In this document: in pieces, positions 36,779 to 46,344 of the stretch | How positions within the stretch are numbered: position 1 is the first letter of the stretch | Layout: the number at the start of each line of letters is the position of its first letter | Assembly: GCF_013248905.1 (NCBI RefSeq) | Contig: NZ_JABRVS010000001.1 | Coordinates: 4,526,001-4,590,000 of the forward strand | DNA length: 64,000 bases | Direction of reading: 5' to 3' | Source: Shewanella sp. VB17 | GTDB lineage: Bacteria > Pseudomonadota > Gammaproteobacteria > Enterobacterales > Shewanellaceae | The notes under the pieces: generated by a model | Database searches by the model: none | Told to the model about the DNA's origin: nothing | The model's input: only the letters and a program-made list of their open reading frames with translations | Made by a program: the position numbers and the translations under genes

Positions 36779-38728
36779 TTAGCCTCCTGAACACTTAGCT
36801 CCTTTAGCCCACACATTAGTGTAAAGTGCAGGTGATGCCGCCATTGACCACCAAATGGCTAAGTACTGGTAACCTTCAAAGGACACCTCGTCACCTATTT
36901 CATAGAGAGTTGCAGTATCCCAAGCAATTAAACCATCACAATCTGTTGGTACTTCACCACCGCCAGTGATTGATAGCGGTAGCGTCTTAACATCACTTAG
37001 CCCTTCAGCATCTTTCACCGTCAGTGAAACCATGTAAGAACCTGCTACTGTATAACTGTGTAATGGACTCTTACTCGTGGATGATGTGCCATCCCCAAAG
37101 TCCCATTCATGGCTCACAATACCTTTATCATCGGTTGATGAATCGGTAAAAGTAACCATGAGTTCATTTATTGAATAACTGAAATTAGCATCAGGGTTTC
37201 GATTCCCCACCCCGCCACAACCAGAACCGTCTTTAACACCACTATTGTTTACCCCTACAGCTTCAAGTGATGCCAACACATCATCGACACAATACCCTAA
37301 ATCTTTGGCTGCGTTGTAGACACCACGGCCTGCAGAATCAAAGCTCGAATTCGCATTCCAATAAAGCTGATTTGCTTTAACATAAATGTCAAAAGCTTGC
37401 CGTATATTCCAGCCTTGAGTGGTCGACAACACATAAAATGCCTTGTTATAGATCCCAGAGCTGAAATGCACATTCATCCCTGAGGTATAATCTTGAGTAT
37501 GATCGATTGAACGGCCATCCTGTGGGGGATTATCCATATATCGCATAGCACCACTGCCTTTCTTTATCCTGTCTCCTATCTGCCAACTAAAGCGACCTTC
37601 GAGATAATAACTGGCTGCTGCCGCTGCAATATCAGAAAAAGATTCATTAAGGCCACCTGATTGATTTTCATAGGCTAAGTTTGAATTTTGCTGAGTAAAA
37701 CCATGACTCACTTCATGAGCAACAACGCCTAATCCAACCAAAGGATGGAACGTGTTTTTCCCATCACCAAATGTCATTTGTGTTCCATCCCAAAACGCAT
37801 TTTCATAATTGCGATCATAATGAACACGCATCTTAAGCTTTTGGGTAATAGGAGATTGACGATACCAATTCTGGTACATATTAAAGATAACTTGACCAAA
37901 AGCGTGTGCATCATTCAACGCTGAATAGCCACCATTAACTTCACGAGAAGTATTTTCAAAACAAGGGAAAGTATGAATGCTACCACCAAATTTTTGATGG
38001 TTCATATCATGTGTTTCAACATTGGCACTATCAAGGCGACAAGTATTACCACTCTCCATCACTTCAAAAGCCGGGTACTTATCACCGTAAATATATCGAC
38101 CAGTTCTATCATTACCACCAGGGCCAGTAGCCTGAGCAAACGTCATGCCTTCCCAATGATGTAACACTTCACCGCTATGGGCATCGATAAACTGATAAGG
38201 ACGACTTGGTTGTTCTCCATGGGTATCAACATAAGAAATCAACCAGACAAGATGAGCCTTATTTTTCTTATCTAACCAGATATAAAGCTGACTATCAACG
38301 TTATAAGCCTGTTCTTGAAGTCGTTGAAATTCGCCTCGCTCAAATGCAACTTTCATTGCTTCATCAAGAGAGAAGCTTGGTTTCACCGAAATGACATCGC
38401 TGTCAATCTGGGCGATATGCATACCAAATACATCATAAAATACATTCATTGCTGAACGACTTGCTACCACACTGGCACCAAAAACAGGTACGCCTTGATA
38501 GAATTGTTGATAACGAGCACGAATATCACCACTGGTTGAGGTAGCAGTAGCTGTGACTTGATATGTATTAACTTGGGTGGCTGAAAGTAGGCTCTGAGCT
38601 GTTAGCTCGCCACTGGAAAAACTCATCATTTGTTGAAAATCGATTTGCTCAGCTGAAAGTGCATTTCCACTCAAAACTGCCGTGACTGAAATTGCGCACA
38701 TTAATATATTTTTATTAGTTGTAAACAT
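36779..38728 (-). CDS. Secreted M4 metallopeptidase (vibriolysin-like) with PKD and chitin-binding tail
   Basis: A 649-residue thermolysin-family protease. It has a signal peptide (ILMCAISVTAVLSGNALSA), an N-terminal FTP/PepSY propeptide (about residues 30-190), and the M4 catalytic domain with HEVSH at about 338-342, the third ligand in GGLNESFSD (about 362) and the catalytic histidine in MNVHFSSGIYNKAFY. A PKD domain (HEWDFGDGTSSTSKSPLHSYTVAGSYMVSLTV) and a CBM5/12-like module (WDTATLYEIGDEVSFEGYQYLAIWWSMAASP) end it. The start at 38728 has GGAG nine bases upstream; a longer frame starts at 38770. The propeptide would be removed by self-cleavage. It lies next to the M28 gene with 135 bases between. 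Confidence 0.92.
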   Translation of the reverse strand: MFTTNKNILMCAISVTAVLSGNALSAEQIDFQQMMSFSSGELTAQSLLSATQVNTYQVTATATSTSGDIRARYQQFYQGVPVFGASVVASRSAMNVFYDVFGMHIAQIDSDVISVKPSFSLDEAMKVAFERGEFQRLQEQAYNVDSQLYIWLDKKNKAHLVWLISYVDTHGEQPSRPYQFIDAHSGEVLHHWEGMTFAQATGPGGNDRTGRYIYGDKYPAFEVMESGNTCRLDSANVETHDMNHQKFGGSIHTFPCFENTSREVNGGYSALNDAHAFGQVIFNMYQNWYRQSPITQKLKMRVHYDRNYENAFWDGTQMTFGDGKNTFHPLVGLGVVAHEVSHGFTQQNSNLAYENQSGGLNESFSDIAAAAASYYLEGRFSWQIGDRIKKGSGAMRYMDNPPQDGRSIDHTQDYTSGMNVHFSSGIYNKAFYVLSTTQGWNIRQAFDIYVKANQLYWNANSSFDSAGRGVYNAAKDLGYCVDDVLASLEAVGVNNSGVKDGSGCGGVGNRNPDANFSYSINELMVTFTDSSTDDKGIVSHEWDFGDGTSSTSKSPLHSYTVAGSYMVSLTVKDAEGLSDVKTLPLSITGGGEVPTDCDGLIAWDTATLYEIGDEVSFEGYQYLAIWWSMAASPALYTNVWAKGAKCSGG

Positions 38729-39221
38729 TTTTAGTGTCTCCATGTCTCTGTTGGATAATTGATATAGCAATTAATCCCGACACGATGAACAACATGTAAT
38801 TCACAAAAATACAGTTACAACTCAGCCAGTTAAAATATGACCACCCTATCTACAACAATGAATAACATAAACATTGTGTCGACAAAAAATAACTACAGCA
38901 TTGAACGTTCTCTTCTATTGAGGGAACTTATTATATTGTTAGTATAGTGCGTATGAACTTTTTAACCATGTGAGCAGAGTTAAATATTCATAAAAAGTTC
39001 ATAAAAACATTTATACTTTATAAATCAATATTTAATGAAGAAACATTTAATAAGATAAGACAAATCACTTCCCGTTTAACAACAGAAAATAGGATAAAAT
39101 TACAGCTTATGTTGATAGGCGAACAAACATATTTTTCGGCCGACATTCGCTATGCAGCGCAAAAAATTAAGCGTGTATAAACAATACTCTCGACAAGTAC
39201 ATACTCGATTATTTTTATCAT
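38729..39221. other. Intergenic region upstream of the M4 peptidase
   Basis: No credible gene is seen in this A+T-rich 490-base stretch. It must hold the promoter of the M4 peptidase. A loose inverted repeat ACAATG/CATTGT with an 11-base spacer lies near 38855-38877. No NagR-like palindrome was found here. Confidence 0.35.
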
Positions 39222-39902
39222 TTACATAAAAGTACAGATATCTTGCATCGACTTCTTCTTCAACGCATGGGCTGGAACACTTGCTCCAACATCAGGGTAG
39301 CCTGTAACAATCAACATATAGGGGCGATCGATATCGTTATCACGACCACAAATCTTACTTAGAAAAGACATGGGTTTAGGTGTGTGAGTTAACGTTCCTA
39401 AGCCCGCTTGATGCAATGACTGAAGTAGAAATCCTGTCGCAATCCCCACAGACTCATGCACATAATAATTAGCTTTATTATCATCATGTTCTATACCACC
39501 GCGCTTTTGTGAAAACACCGCGATAAGCCAAGGAGCACGTTCTAGATAAGACTTATTAGCATTCGTGCCTAATGGCTTTAATGCCTCTAGCCATTCCTTA
39601 CCGCCACGTCCGTCATAAAATGAATGCTCTAACGCTTCGGCTTCATGACGTATTTGCGACTTTACATTAGGATCGCTTATCGCCACAAAATGCCAAGGCT
39701 GATGATTAGCACCACTTGGAGCCGTTGCGGCAGTTTGAATGCATTGAGCAATAATAGCTTCAGAAACGGATCTATCTGAGAACTGTCGAATACTGTGACG
39801 ACGCTTAATCAACTGATAATAAGCTTGCGCTCTGGTCAGCATCTCCTCTTCACTGTATTCAATAAAATCAATGAGGGGAAAGTGATCTTCAGTTTCTATC
39901 AT
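39222..39902 (-). CDS. Nitroreductase-fold protein resembling iodotyrosine deiodinase
   Basis: A 226-residue FMN-dependent flavoprotein. The FMN-binding N-terminal motif is RRHSIRQFSDRSV, followed by TAPSGANHQPWHF. The residues that hold the amino-acid zwitterion in iodotyrosine deiodinases, a Glu, a Tyr four residues on and a Lys 21 further on, are all present here with exact spacing: E92, Y96 and K117. The C-terminal GYPDVGASVPAHALKKKSMQDI also resembles human IYD. Known bacterial homologues dehalogenate halotyrosines reductively in vitro; the native role is unclear. It follows nagB by 15 bases on the same strand and is probably cotranscribed with it. A plain nitroreductase remains possible. 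Confidence 0.8.
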   Translation of the reverse strand: MIETEDHFPLIDFIEYSEEEMLTRAQAYYQLIKRRHSIRQFSDRSVSEAIIAQCIQTAATAPSGANHQPWHFVAISDPNVKSQIRHEAEALEHSFYDGRGGKEWLEALKPLGTNANKSYLERAPWLIAVFSQKRGGIEHDDNKANYYVHESVGIATGFLLQSLHQAGLGTLTHTPKPMSFLSKICGRDNDIDRPYMLIVTGYPDVGASVPAHALKKKSMQDICTFM

Positions 39903-39917
39903 AGCTATCCTTATTGT

Positions 39918-40709
39918 CTATTGTGCTAAGTGAGCTCTCAATTTTTGATTTTCGATTTCAATGTGTTTATAAAAATCACGGTTTGATAATTTGGAAGCCG
40001 CCGCGTCATCAATAACCAACACGACATTTTGATGAAACTGGAGTGCCGACGCAGGACAAGAGGCGGTTAATGCTCCCTCAACTGTGGCTAAAATGGCATC
40101 TGACTTACTCTCCCCCGTAGCTAACAGTACCACCTTCTTAGCATCTAAAATAGTTCCTATTCCCATAGTAATAGATAAATGAGGTTGATACTCATCAAGC
40201 GTAAAGAAACGGGCATTATCTTCAATCGTCGCTTTAGTTAAGGTTTTAACTCGAGTTCGAGACATTAAGCATGATGAAGGTTCGTTGAAACCAATATGCC
40301 CGTTACGACCAATGCCTAACAATTGAATATCTATTCCACCTTTCGCTAAAATCATATTCTCATAATCTAGACATGCATTAATGGGATCTAGAGCATCTCC
40401 TGATGGCACAAAGGTTTGTTCTTTATTGATATCTAAATGGTCAAACAGCTTTTCATTCATAAAGTACCGATAACTCTGCGGATGACTCCCCTTTAAACCT
40501 AAATATTCATCTAAATTAAAGGTGGTAACATCTTTAAAAGAAACATGATGAGCTTTATTCGCCTCAATTAAACATTGGTACAGAGAAAGAGGAGTCGAAC
40601 CAGTAGCTAAACCTAAGACTGAATTTGGCTTATTTATTAATTGCTTAATAAAAATATTAGCACCGTATTTTGCAACTTCAACGCTGTCTTTTAAGATAAC
40701 AATTTGCAT
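39918..40709 (-). CDS. nagB: Glucosamine-6-phosphate deaminase
   Basis: A 263-residue enzyme that converts glucosamine-6-phosphate to fructose-6-phosphate and ammonia, the final step of chitin and N-acetylglucosamine breakdown. Motifs are LATGSTP (about 35-41), TFNLDEYLGL (D67) and LLGIGRNGHIGFNEP, with N136, H138 and E143. Asn rather than Asp at 136 is usual in the B. subtilis-like branch, so it is not a defect. The ATG at 40709 (MQIVILKDSVEV) was chosen over the frame start at 40727. A NagR-like palindrome lies 160 bases upstream. No nagA or nagK is seen in the window. Confidence 0.93.
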   Translation of the reverse strand: MQIVILKDSVEVAKYGANIFIKQLINKPNSVLGLATGSTPLSLYQCLIEANKAHHVSFKDVTTFNLDEYLGLKGSHPQSYRYFMNEKLFDHLDINKEQTFVPSGDALDPINACLDYENMILAKGGIDIQLLGIGRNGHIGFNEPSSCLMSRTRVKTLTKATIEDNARFFTLDEYQPHLSITMGIGTILDAKKVVLLATGESKSDAILATVEGALTASCPASALQFHQNVVLVIDDAAASKLSNRDFYKHIEIENQKLRAHLAQ

Positions 40710-40866
40710 AATGTTAAACTCATCCACTCATAAATTAATGACACTAGAATCAACCAAGCCTTGTTTAATAGCACTTACATTTTTAGCAGTACTATCCACA
40801 CAATGGTATAAATTCAACTCAGGATTAGACGTATGCCTATCACTCTATAGTATGACTATACCCACT

Positions 40867-40884
40867 TATGACAACGCTGTCATT
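40867..40884. promoter_or_regulatory. NagR-like operator upstream of nagB
   Basis: TATGACAACGCTGTCATT carries the core TGACAACGCTGTCA (40869-40882), which differs by one base from the palindrome before the chitinase. It is embedded in a longer inverted repeat, CCCACTTATGACA / TGTCATTAGTGGG, spanning 40861-40890 with one mismatch. The longer repeat could also form a hairpin, but no T tract follows on either strand. Confidence 0.65.
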
Positions 40885-41006
40885 AGTGGGTGTAGTAAAA
40901 AAATAAATAATCAAGTCCATGAAGTGTTGGCCTTTATTCTATTACAATATCGTAGAAAAGCGCGTACTGGACACTCATATACCTAAGAAATGACTTGCTA
41001 GTGCCT

Positions 41007-43247
41007 TCAATCAGCGCGGGGAGTCACGGGGAAAGTGAGAGTGAAAAGTGTACAAACATTGGGTTCACTTACACATTTAATATCTCCACCAAGTGTTTCT
41101 GTGGCTAAATTATAAACAATGTGTAATCCTAAACCACTGCCACCTTTCCCATGCTTGGTTGTATAAAATGGTTCAAAAACATGCTCTAAATTAGTGGCAG
41201 AGATCCCTGAGCCATTATCTTGATAAGTAATACAAACTGTACCAGCTTCTAAGCTAGCTTTAATCTCTATCATGCCCTCATTTATCTCTTCAAATCCATG
41301 ATGAAGTGAGTTCATTAAAAAGCTTGAAATGATCTGAGACAAGGCCCCTGGATGACTAAAAATAACAATACCTTCAGGGCAAGAGACATTAATCTGGTGT
41401 TTGGTTTGCCGGAATTTTGGCTGAAGACTCATTAATATTTCATTAATATAATTTTTTAAATCAAACTCTCGATATTTATCTGATGATTGATCCACTGACA
41501 CTTTTTTAAAACTCTTAACTAACTCTGTCGCTCTATGTAAGTTTAGTAATATGATCTCACTCCCTTCTTTCGCACCAGCAATAAATTTTTCAATACTGTC
41601 TTCAGATAATTCACCCTCTAAATACTGAGCTTCGAGCAAACTAACCTCGTCTTTAAGAAATGAAGAGGCTGTCAAACTAACCCCTAAGGGTGTGTTAATC
41701 TCATGGGCGATACCTGCAACCATACCGCCTAAAGATGCCATTTTTTCAGACTCAACCAATTGTAACTGCGCATCTTGTAAAAGTTTAAATGAGTTCTCGA
41801 GATCTATATTCGCTTTATTACTATTTTCCATCTCTTCAGTCACAATAGACAAGACTCGATTGTACTCCTTGGCTATCTGACCCACTTCAGTATGAGGCTC
41901 CTCAATAACTCTTTCATCAAAATCACCTTTCTGTTTATGTTTTTCCATCGCTTCAAGTAATTCAACAACTTCATTGTTGGCGCCGTGCTCTGAAATATTT
42001 AATCCTCTAATTTCATCCTCTGATGTCACTCTTAATGGGATAACTCTATTGATGAGTTTTAGAAATAAATAAGTGGGGAAAAAAGCCCACGTAAAACAAA
42101 TAACAATGCCAAAAATTTGTACTGTGATTTGCTCAGAAAAACTAAGTCCAGTGTTCAAAATATCAGCGCTACCAAAAAGTGCAACACACAATGTTCCCCA
42201 TGCACCACACAAACCATGAACAGGAACCGCCTTCACCACATCGTCTATCTTAAAATGCTCCAATGCTCTGCAACCCGCTAAATAAATAGCACCTGCAAAT
42301 AGACCAATAATAACAGCTTGGTAGCTACTCACTGAATTACAACTAGCTGTAATACTAACCAAACCAGCGATAGCACCATTAAGCACATGTAAAACACTTG
42401 GTTTCTGTTTACGAGAGCCTGTAAGTATTAACGTTGCTATTGCACCACAACTGGCTGACAAGGTGGTATTAATAAGAATAAGTGGAATTGTGTCATCGAA
42501 TTTTAGTGCACTGCCACCATTAAACCCAAACCAACCAAACCAAAGGATAATGGTTCCCACAGTGGCCATCGGGATATTATGGCCCTGAATCGGTGGCAAT
42601 TCTTTAACAAAACGACCAATACGTGGTCCTATCACCATTACTGCGGCTAGCGAAGCCCATCCACCGACCGAGTGCACAACACTGCTTCCAGCAAAATCAA
42701 CAAAACCTTGTTGCTTTAACCAACCGAGATTAATGCCTTCAAACCCTCCGTTCCAAGCCCAACGCCCAAAAACAGGATAAATAATACTAGAAACAAAAAA
42801 AGCAATACATAAGTAACCCACAAAGGTGGTTCGCTCAGCCACAGCACCAGACATAATAGTCGCTGCAGTACCACAAAATACCAATTGAAAAACAAAAAAT
42901 GTCAGCAGCATAGGGGAATTATCCCCTTGCAAAAATAAATAATCATAATTAACAAGCTGGTCAGCTGAACTGTACATAACAGCAAAACCAACCGCCCAGA
43001 ATAGGGCCGAAGCTAAACAAAAATCACAGAAGTTTTTAACAGCAACATTAATACTATTTTTCGATCTAACTGAGCCAGCTTCTAGAAAACAAAAACCAGC
43101 TTGCATAAAAAGCACACTACCTGTAGATATGAGTATCCACATGATATTTTGCGTCTCAATAACTTTTGCTAACTCTAGTTCCAATGGAACACCATAAATA
43201 GTCTCTACACAATAAAGGTTAAAATAAGCACATGGCCATAAAGACAT
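41007..43247 (-). CDS. Ammonium transporter-histidine kinase fusion
   Basis: A 746-residue membrane protein. Residues about 30-405 are a complete Amt/Rh domain with eleven hydrophobic segments, the ammonium-selecting aspartate D184 (DFAGSSVVH) and both pore histidines, H192 and H344 (VPVHGLCGAWGT). A 90-residue coiled-coil linker leads to a HisKA domain (KMASLGGMVAGIAHEINTPLG, phosphoacceptor H515) and an ATPase domain with N, G1 and G2 boxes (DNGSGIS, HVFEPFYTTKHGKGGSGLGL). The natural reading is a sensor that reports ammonium passing through, or bound by, the pore. No response regulator or GlnK gene lies next to it. The start is uncertain by some residues. Such Amt-HK fusions are known in a few bacteria (for example an anammox organism) but are rare. 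Confidence 0.9.
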   Translation of the reverse strand: MSLWPCAYFNLYCVETIYGVPLELELAKVIETQNIMWILISTGSVLFMQAGFCFLEAGSVRSKNSINVAVKNFCDFCLASALFWAVGFAVMYSSADQLVNYDYLFLQGDNSPMLLTFFVFQLVFCGTAATIMSGAVAERTTFVGYLCIAFFVSSIIYPVFGRWAWNGGFEGINLGWLKQQGFVDFAGSSVVHSVGGWASLAAVMVIGPRIGRFVKELPPIQGHNIPMATVGTIILWFGWFGFNGGSALKFDDTIPLILINTTLSASCGAIATLILTGSRKQKPSVLHVLNGAIAGLVSITASCNSVSSYQAVIIGLFAGAIYLAGCRALEHFKIDDVVKAVPVHGLCGAWGTLCVALFGSADILNTGLSFSEQITVQIFGIVICFTWAFFPTYLFLKLINRVIPLRVTSEDEIRGLNISEHGANNEVVELLEAMEKHKQKGDFDERVIEEPHTEVGQIAKEYNRVLSIVTEEMENSNKANIDLENSFKLLQDAQLQLVESEKMASLGGMVAGIAHEINTPLGVSLTASSFLKDEVSLLEAQYLEGELSEDSIEKFIAGAKEGSEIILLNLHRATELVKSFKKVSVDQSSDKYREFDLKNYINEILMSLQPKFRQTKHQINVSCPEGIVIFSHPGALSQIISSFLMNSLHHGFEEINEGMIEIKASLEAGTVCITYQDNGSGISATNLEHVFEPFYTTKHGKGGSGLGLHIVYNLATETLGGDIKCVSEPNVCTLFTLTFPVTPRAD

Positions 43248-43356
43248 TGCACTAATACTTTATGTACGATCTTGAATAATGTTCAATTGCCTATTAGGCA
43301 CACTTGATCATACGAACAAGTAAATTATAGCTCAAACATTTAACTTTCTACTGAAC

Positions 43357-43388
43357 AAAAAAAAACCAGCATAATCGCTGGTTTTTTT
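43357..43388 (-). terminator. Terminator of the prfB-lysS transcript
   Basis: ACCAGC/GCTGGT stem with an ATAATC loop, flanked by an A-run and followed on the minus strand by a T-run. It lies 65 bases past the lysS stop. Confidence 0.85.
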
Positions 43389-43452
43389 AATAGAGAAGTA
43401 AAACAACTGCCGAATAAAAGTCAGCATGCAATTGCCATTACAAATCAGAGAC

Positions 43453-44958
43453 TTATGCTTGGGGCCGCATAGCTGGAAATAAAATAACATCACGAATTGT
43501 ATGGGTGTTTGTGAATAGCATCACTAAGCGATCAATCCCAATACCTTGGCCCGCAGTAGGAGGTAAACCATGTTCTAACGCTCTGATGTAATCAGCATCA
43601 TAAAACATCGCTTCATCATCACCTGCATCTTTGGCGTCAACTTGCGCCTTAAAACGGTTATCTTGATCTTCTGCATCATTAAGCTCAGAGAAACCATTTG
43701 CAACTTCACGACCACCAATAAAAAACTCAAAACGGTCAGTGATAAAATGGTTATCATCATTACGACGTGCAAGTGGTGATATGTCAGCTGGGTAGCCAGT
43801 GATAAAAGTAGGCTGCATCAATTGAGTTTCAGCTGTTTCACCAAAAATTTCTTCAAGAAGCTGACCACAAGTCCAGAACTTTTCAATGGTCATACCAAGA
43901 CTTTTCGCCAGTTCACGCATAAACTCAACATCTTTAACTTCTTCATAAGTCATAGACTGAATCGTCGCATTATCAGGATTATACTTTTTAATCGCATCAA
44001 GCATACTAAGGCGCGCATATGGGCCACCAAAATCAACAGTATGCTCACCATACGGAAGCTGTGGAGAACCACATAGTTCAGTAGCAATAGAACTTAACAT
44101 CTCTTCCGTTAAATCCATCAGATCATTAAAATCAGCATACGCCATATAGAATTCCATCATAGTGAATTCAGGGTTATGACGAGGAGATAATCCTTCGTTA
44201 CGGAAGTTACGGTTAATTTCAAACACACGTTCAAAACCACCAACAACCAAACGCTTCAAATAAAGCTCAGGTGCAATACGCAGATACATAGCAATATCAA
44301 GTGCGTTATGATGTGTCTCAAAAGGACGAGCCGATGCGCCACCAGGAATACTGTGCATCATAGGAGTTTCGACTTCCATGAACTCTTTTTTTACCATAAA
44401 ATGACGAATAGCTGAAACGACTTTAGAACGCATGATGAACGCATTACGAGAATCTTCATTCACAATCAAATCAACATAGCGTTGTCGGTAACGAGTCTCT
44501 TGATCCGTTAAACCATGGAACTTCTCAGGCAGCGGACGCAAGGCTTTCGTCAATAACTGATATTCTTCCATATTGACATACAAATCGCCTTTACCTGAAA
44601 GATGAAGTTGACCAGTAACACCTATAATATCACCAATATCAAGGCCCTGAAATTTATCTTTAAGATCTTTTTGAACATCTTTACCCGCATAAGCTTGAAT
44701 ACGACCGCTGACGTCTTGCAGCACCAAAAAAGGGCCACGCTTTGCCATAATACGGCCAGCAATACTGCGCTGAATGCCCATACCTTCGAGATCTTGTTTA
44801 GTTTGGTGACCAAACTCTGCCTGAATATCTGCTGCTTTATGTTTACGGTCAAAATTATTTGGGTGACCATTTGCAGGACAATGGGTTCTAATATGCTCCA
44901 ACTTAGCACGTCGCTCTGCAATTAATTTATTCTCATCAGGTAATACTTGTTCAGTCAT
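43453..44958 (-). CDS. lysS: Lysyl-tRNA synthetase, class II
   Basis: A 501-residue synthetase (E. coli LysS is 505) that charges tRNA-Lys. The N-terminal OB fold (GRIMAKRGPFLVLQDVSGRIQAY) binds the anticodon. Class II motif 2 is FRNEGLSPRHNPEFTMMEFY, and motif 3 is GLPPTAGQGIGIDRLVMLFT near the C-terminus. It follows prfB by 66 bases on the same strand, the conserved prfB-lysS operon of gammaproteobacteria. Confidence 0.96.
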   Translation of the reverse strand: MTEQVLPDENKLIAERRAKLEHIRTHCPANGHPNNFDRKHKAADIQAEFGHQTKQDLEGMGIQRSIAGRIMAKRGPFLVLQDVSGRIQAYAGKDVQKDLKDKFQGLDIGDIIGVTGQLHLSGKGDLYVNMEEYQLLTKALRPLPEKFHGLTDQETRYRQRYVDLIVNEDSRNAFIMRSKVVSAIRHFMVKKEFMEVETPMMHSIPGGASARPFETHHNALDIAMYLRIAPELYLKRLVVGGFERVFEINRNFRNEGLSPRHNPEFTMMEFYMAYADFNDLMDLTEEMLSSIATELCGSPQLPYGEHTVDFGGPYARLSMLDAIKKYNPDNATIQSMTYEEVKDVEFMRELAKSLGMTIEKFWTCGQLLEEIFGETAETQLMQPTFITGYPADISPLARRNDDNHFITDRFEFFIGGREVANGFSELNDAEDQDNRFKAQVDAKDAGDDEAMFYDADYIRALEHGLPPTAGQGIGIDRLVMLFTNTHTIRDVILFPAMRPQA

Positions 44959-45024
44959 TTTCTTTTCTCATCAATGTGACGGATCACACGTTAAAATTAA
45001 TTCGCTTGCTTAACTCAAACATAC

Positions 45025-46123
45025 TTATAAACCAGACTTTAAGCTGGCCTCAATAAACTTATCTAAGTCGCCATCAAGCACGCTCTGAGTATTTCTATTT
45101 TCAATGCCAGTACGTAAGTCTTTAATACGCGCATCATCCAGCACATATGAACGAATTTGGCTGCCCCAACCTATGTCTGATTTCGCATCTTCAGCCTGCT
45201 GTTTGTCAGCATTTTGTTTAAGCATTTCTAATTCATAGAGTTTTGCTTTCAACTGCTTCATCGCTGCGTCACGATTCTTATGTTGTGAGCGATCATTTTG
45301 ACACTGCACTACAGTATTGGTTGGAACATGAGTAATACGGATCGCTGATTCCGTTTTATTGACATGCTGACCACCGGCACCTGAGGCACGATAAGTATCA
45401 ATTCTCAAATCTGATGGATTGATATCAATCTCAATAGAATCGTCAATTTCAGGATAAACAAACACTGAACAGAATGAAGTATGACGCTTACCCGAGGAGT
45501 CAAAAGGAGATTTACGTACTAAGCGATGCACTCCCGTTTCGGTACGTAATGAACCGAATGCATATTCCCCAGTAAACTTAATTGTTGCACCTTTAATGCC
45601 TGCAACGTCACCATCAGTCACCTCAATAAGTTCAGGCTTATAGTCATGTGCATCGCCCCAACGCAAGAACATACGTAGCACCATGTTGGCCCAATCTTGT
45701 GCTTCAGTCCCACCGGATCCTGATTGAATATCTAAATAACAATTTGCAATATCATGAGGCCCTGAAAACATGCGGCGGAACTCAAGCTCTTGAAGGCGTT
45801 TCTCCAAATCATCAAGTTCACGACTGGCATCAGTAAAAGTGTCTTCATCAGCTTCTTCAACAGCAAGCTCAACTAAACCTTCGATATCTTCAAGACCAGA
45901 ATCCATATCGTCAATTGTTTTTACCACTAACTCTAAAGCAACGCGCTCTTTACCTAACGCTTGGGCATTTTCTGGATCACTCCATACTTCAGCACTTTCA
46001 AGCTCTGCACAAACCTCTTCTAGACGCTCTTTCTTAGCATCATAGTCAAAGATACCTCCGCAGTAGAAGGGTACGCTCTGCAAGGTCTTTGATTTTAAAT
46101 GTAACCGGATTTACTTCAAACAT
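45025..46123 (-). CDS. prfB: Peptide chain release factor 2 with programmed +1 frameshift
   Basis: A 365-residue release factor, the same length as E. coli RF2. It reads UAA and UGA stops. Translation starts at ATG 46123 (MFEVNPVTFKIKDLAERT) and reaches an in-frame TGA at 46046-46048, codon 26. The site CGG AGG TAT CTT TGA C has the Shine-Dalgarno-like GGAGG before the CTT slip codon, as in the classic RF2 site. A +1 shift continues as LDYDAKKERL to the stop at 45025. The SPF motif (RKSPFDSSGKRHTSF) and the GGQ motif (GAGGQHVNKTESAIR) are intact. This makes RF2 autoregulated: low RF2 favours frameshifting. Confidence 0.95.
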
Positions 46124-46344
46124 GACGCTTCTACTCAAATTAGGTTAGATGTGATTGCAACCCGCTATTTTAACCCAATAGTCATATTTCCACTAGAGCT
46201 ACAACATGATGAATTGCGGTTATTTCAACCTTTTTTTACCCCAATTAAGCTTCATAGTGATGATCCTAATCACTGCTTATTTACCCTTTTTATCAAAAAG
46301 TAATAAAATTCACAAATTTCACACCTCATGTCTATACTTTCAAC

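Noticed and set aside
39918..40709. NagB with Asn instead of Asp in the ring-opening motif
   Set aside because: Asn at this position is normal in the B. subtilis-like branch of the family, so it is not a defect.
40711..40986. Plus-strand frame of 91 codons between nagB and the Amt fusion gene
   Set aside because: It starts inside the nagB leader, has no ribosome site, runs through the NagR-like palindrome and has no recognisable protein pattern.
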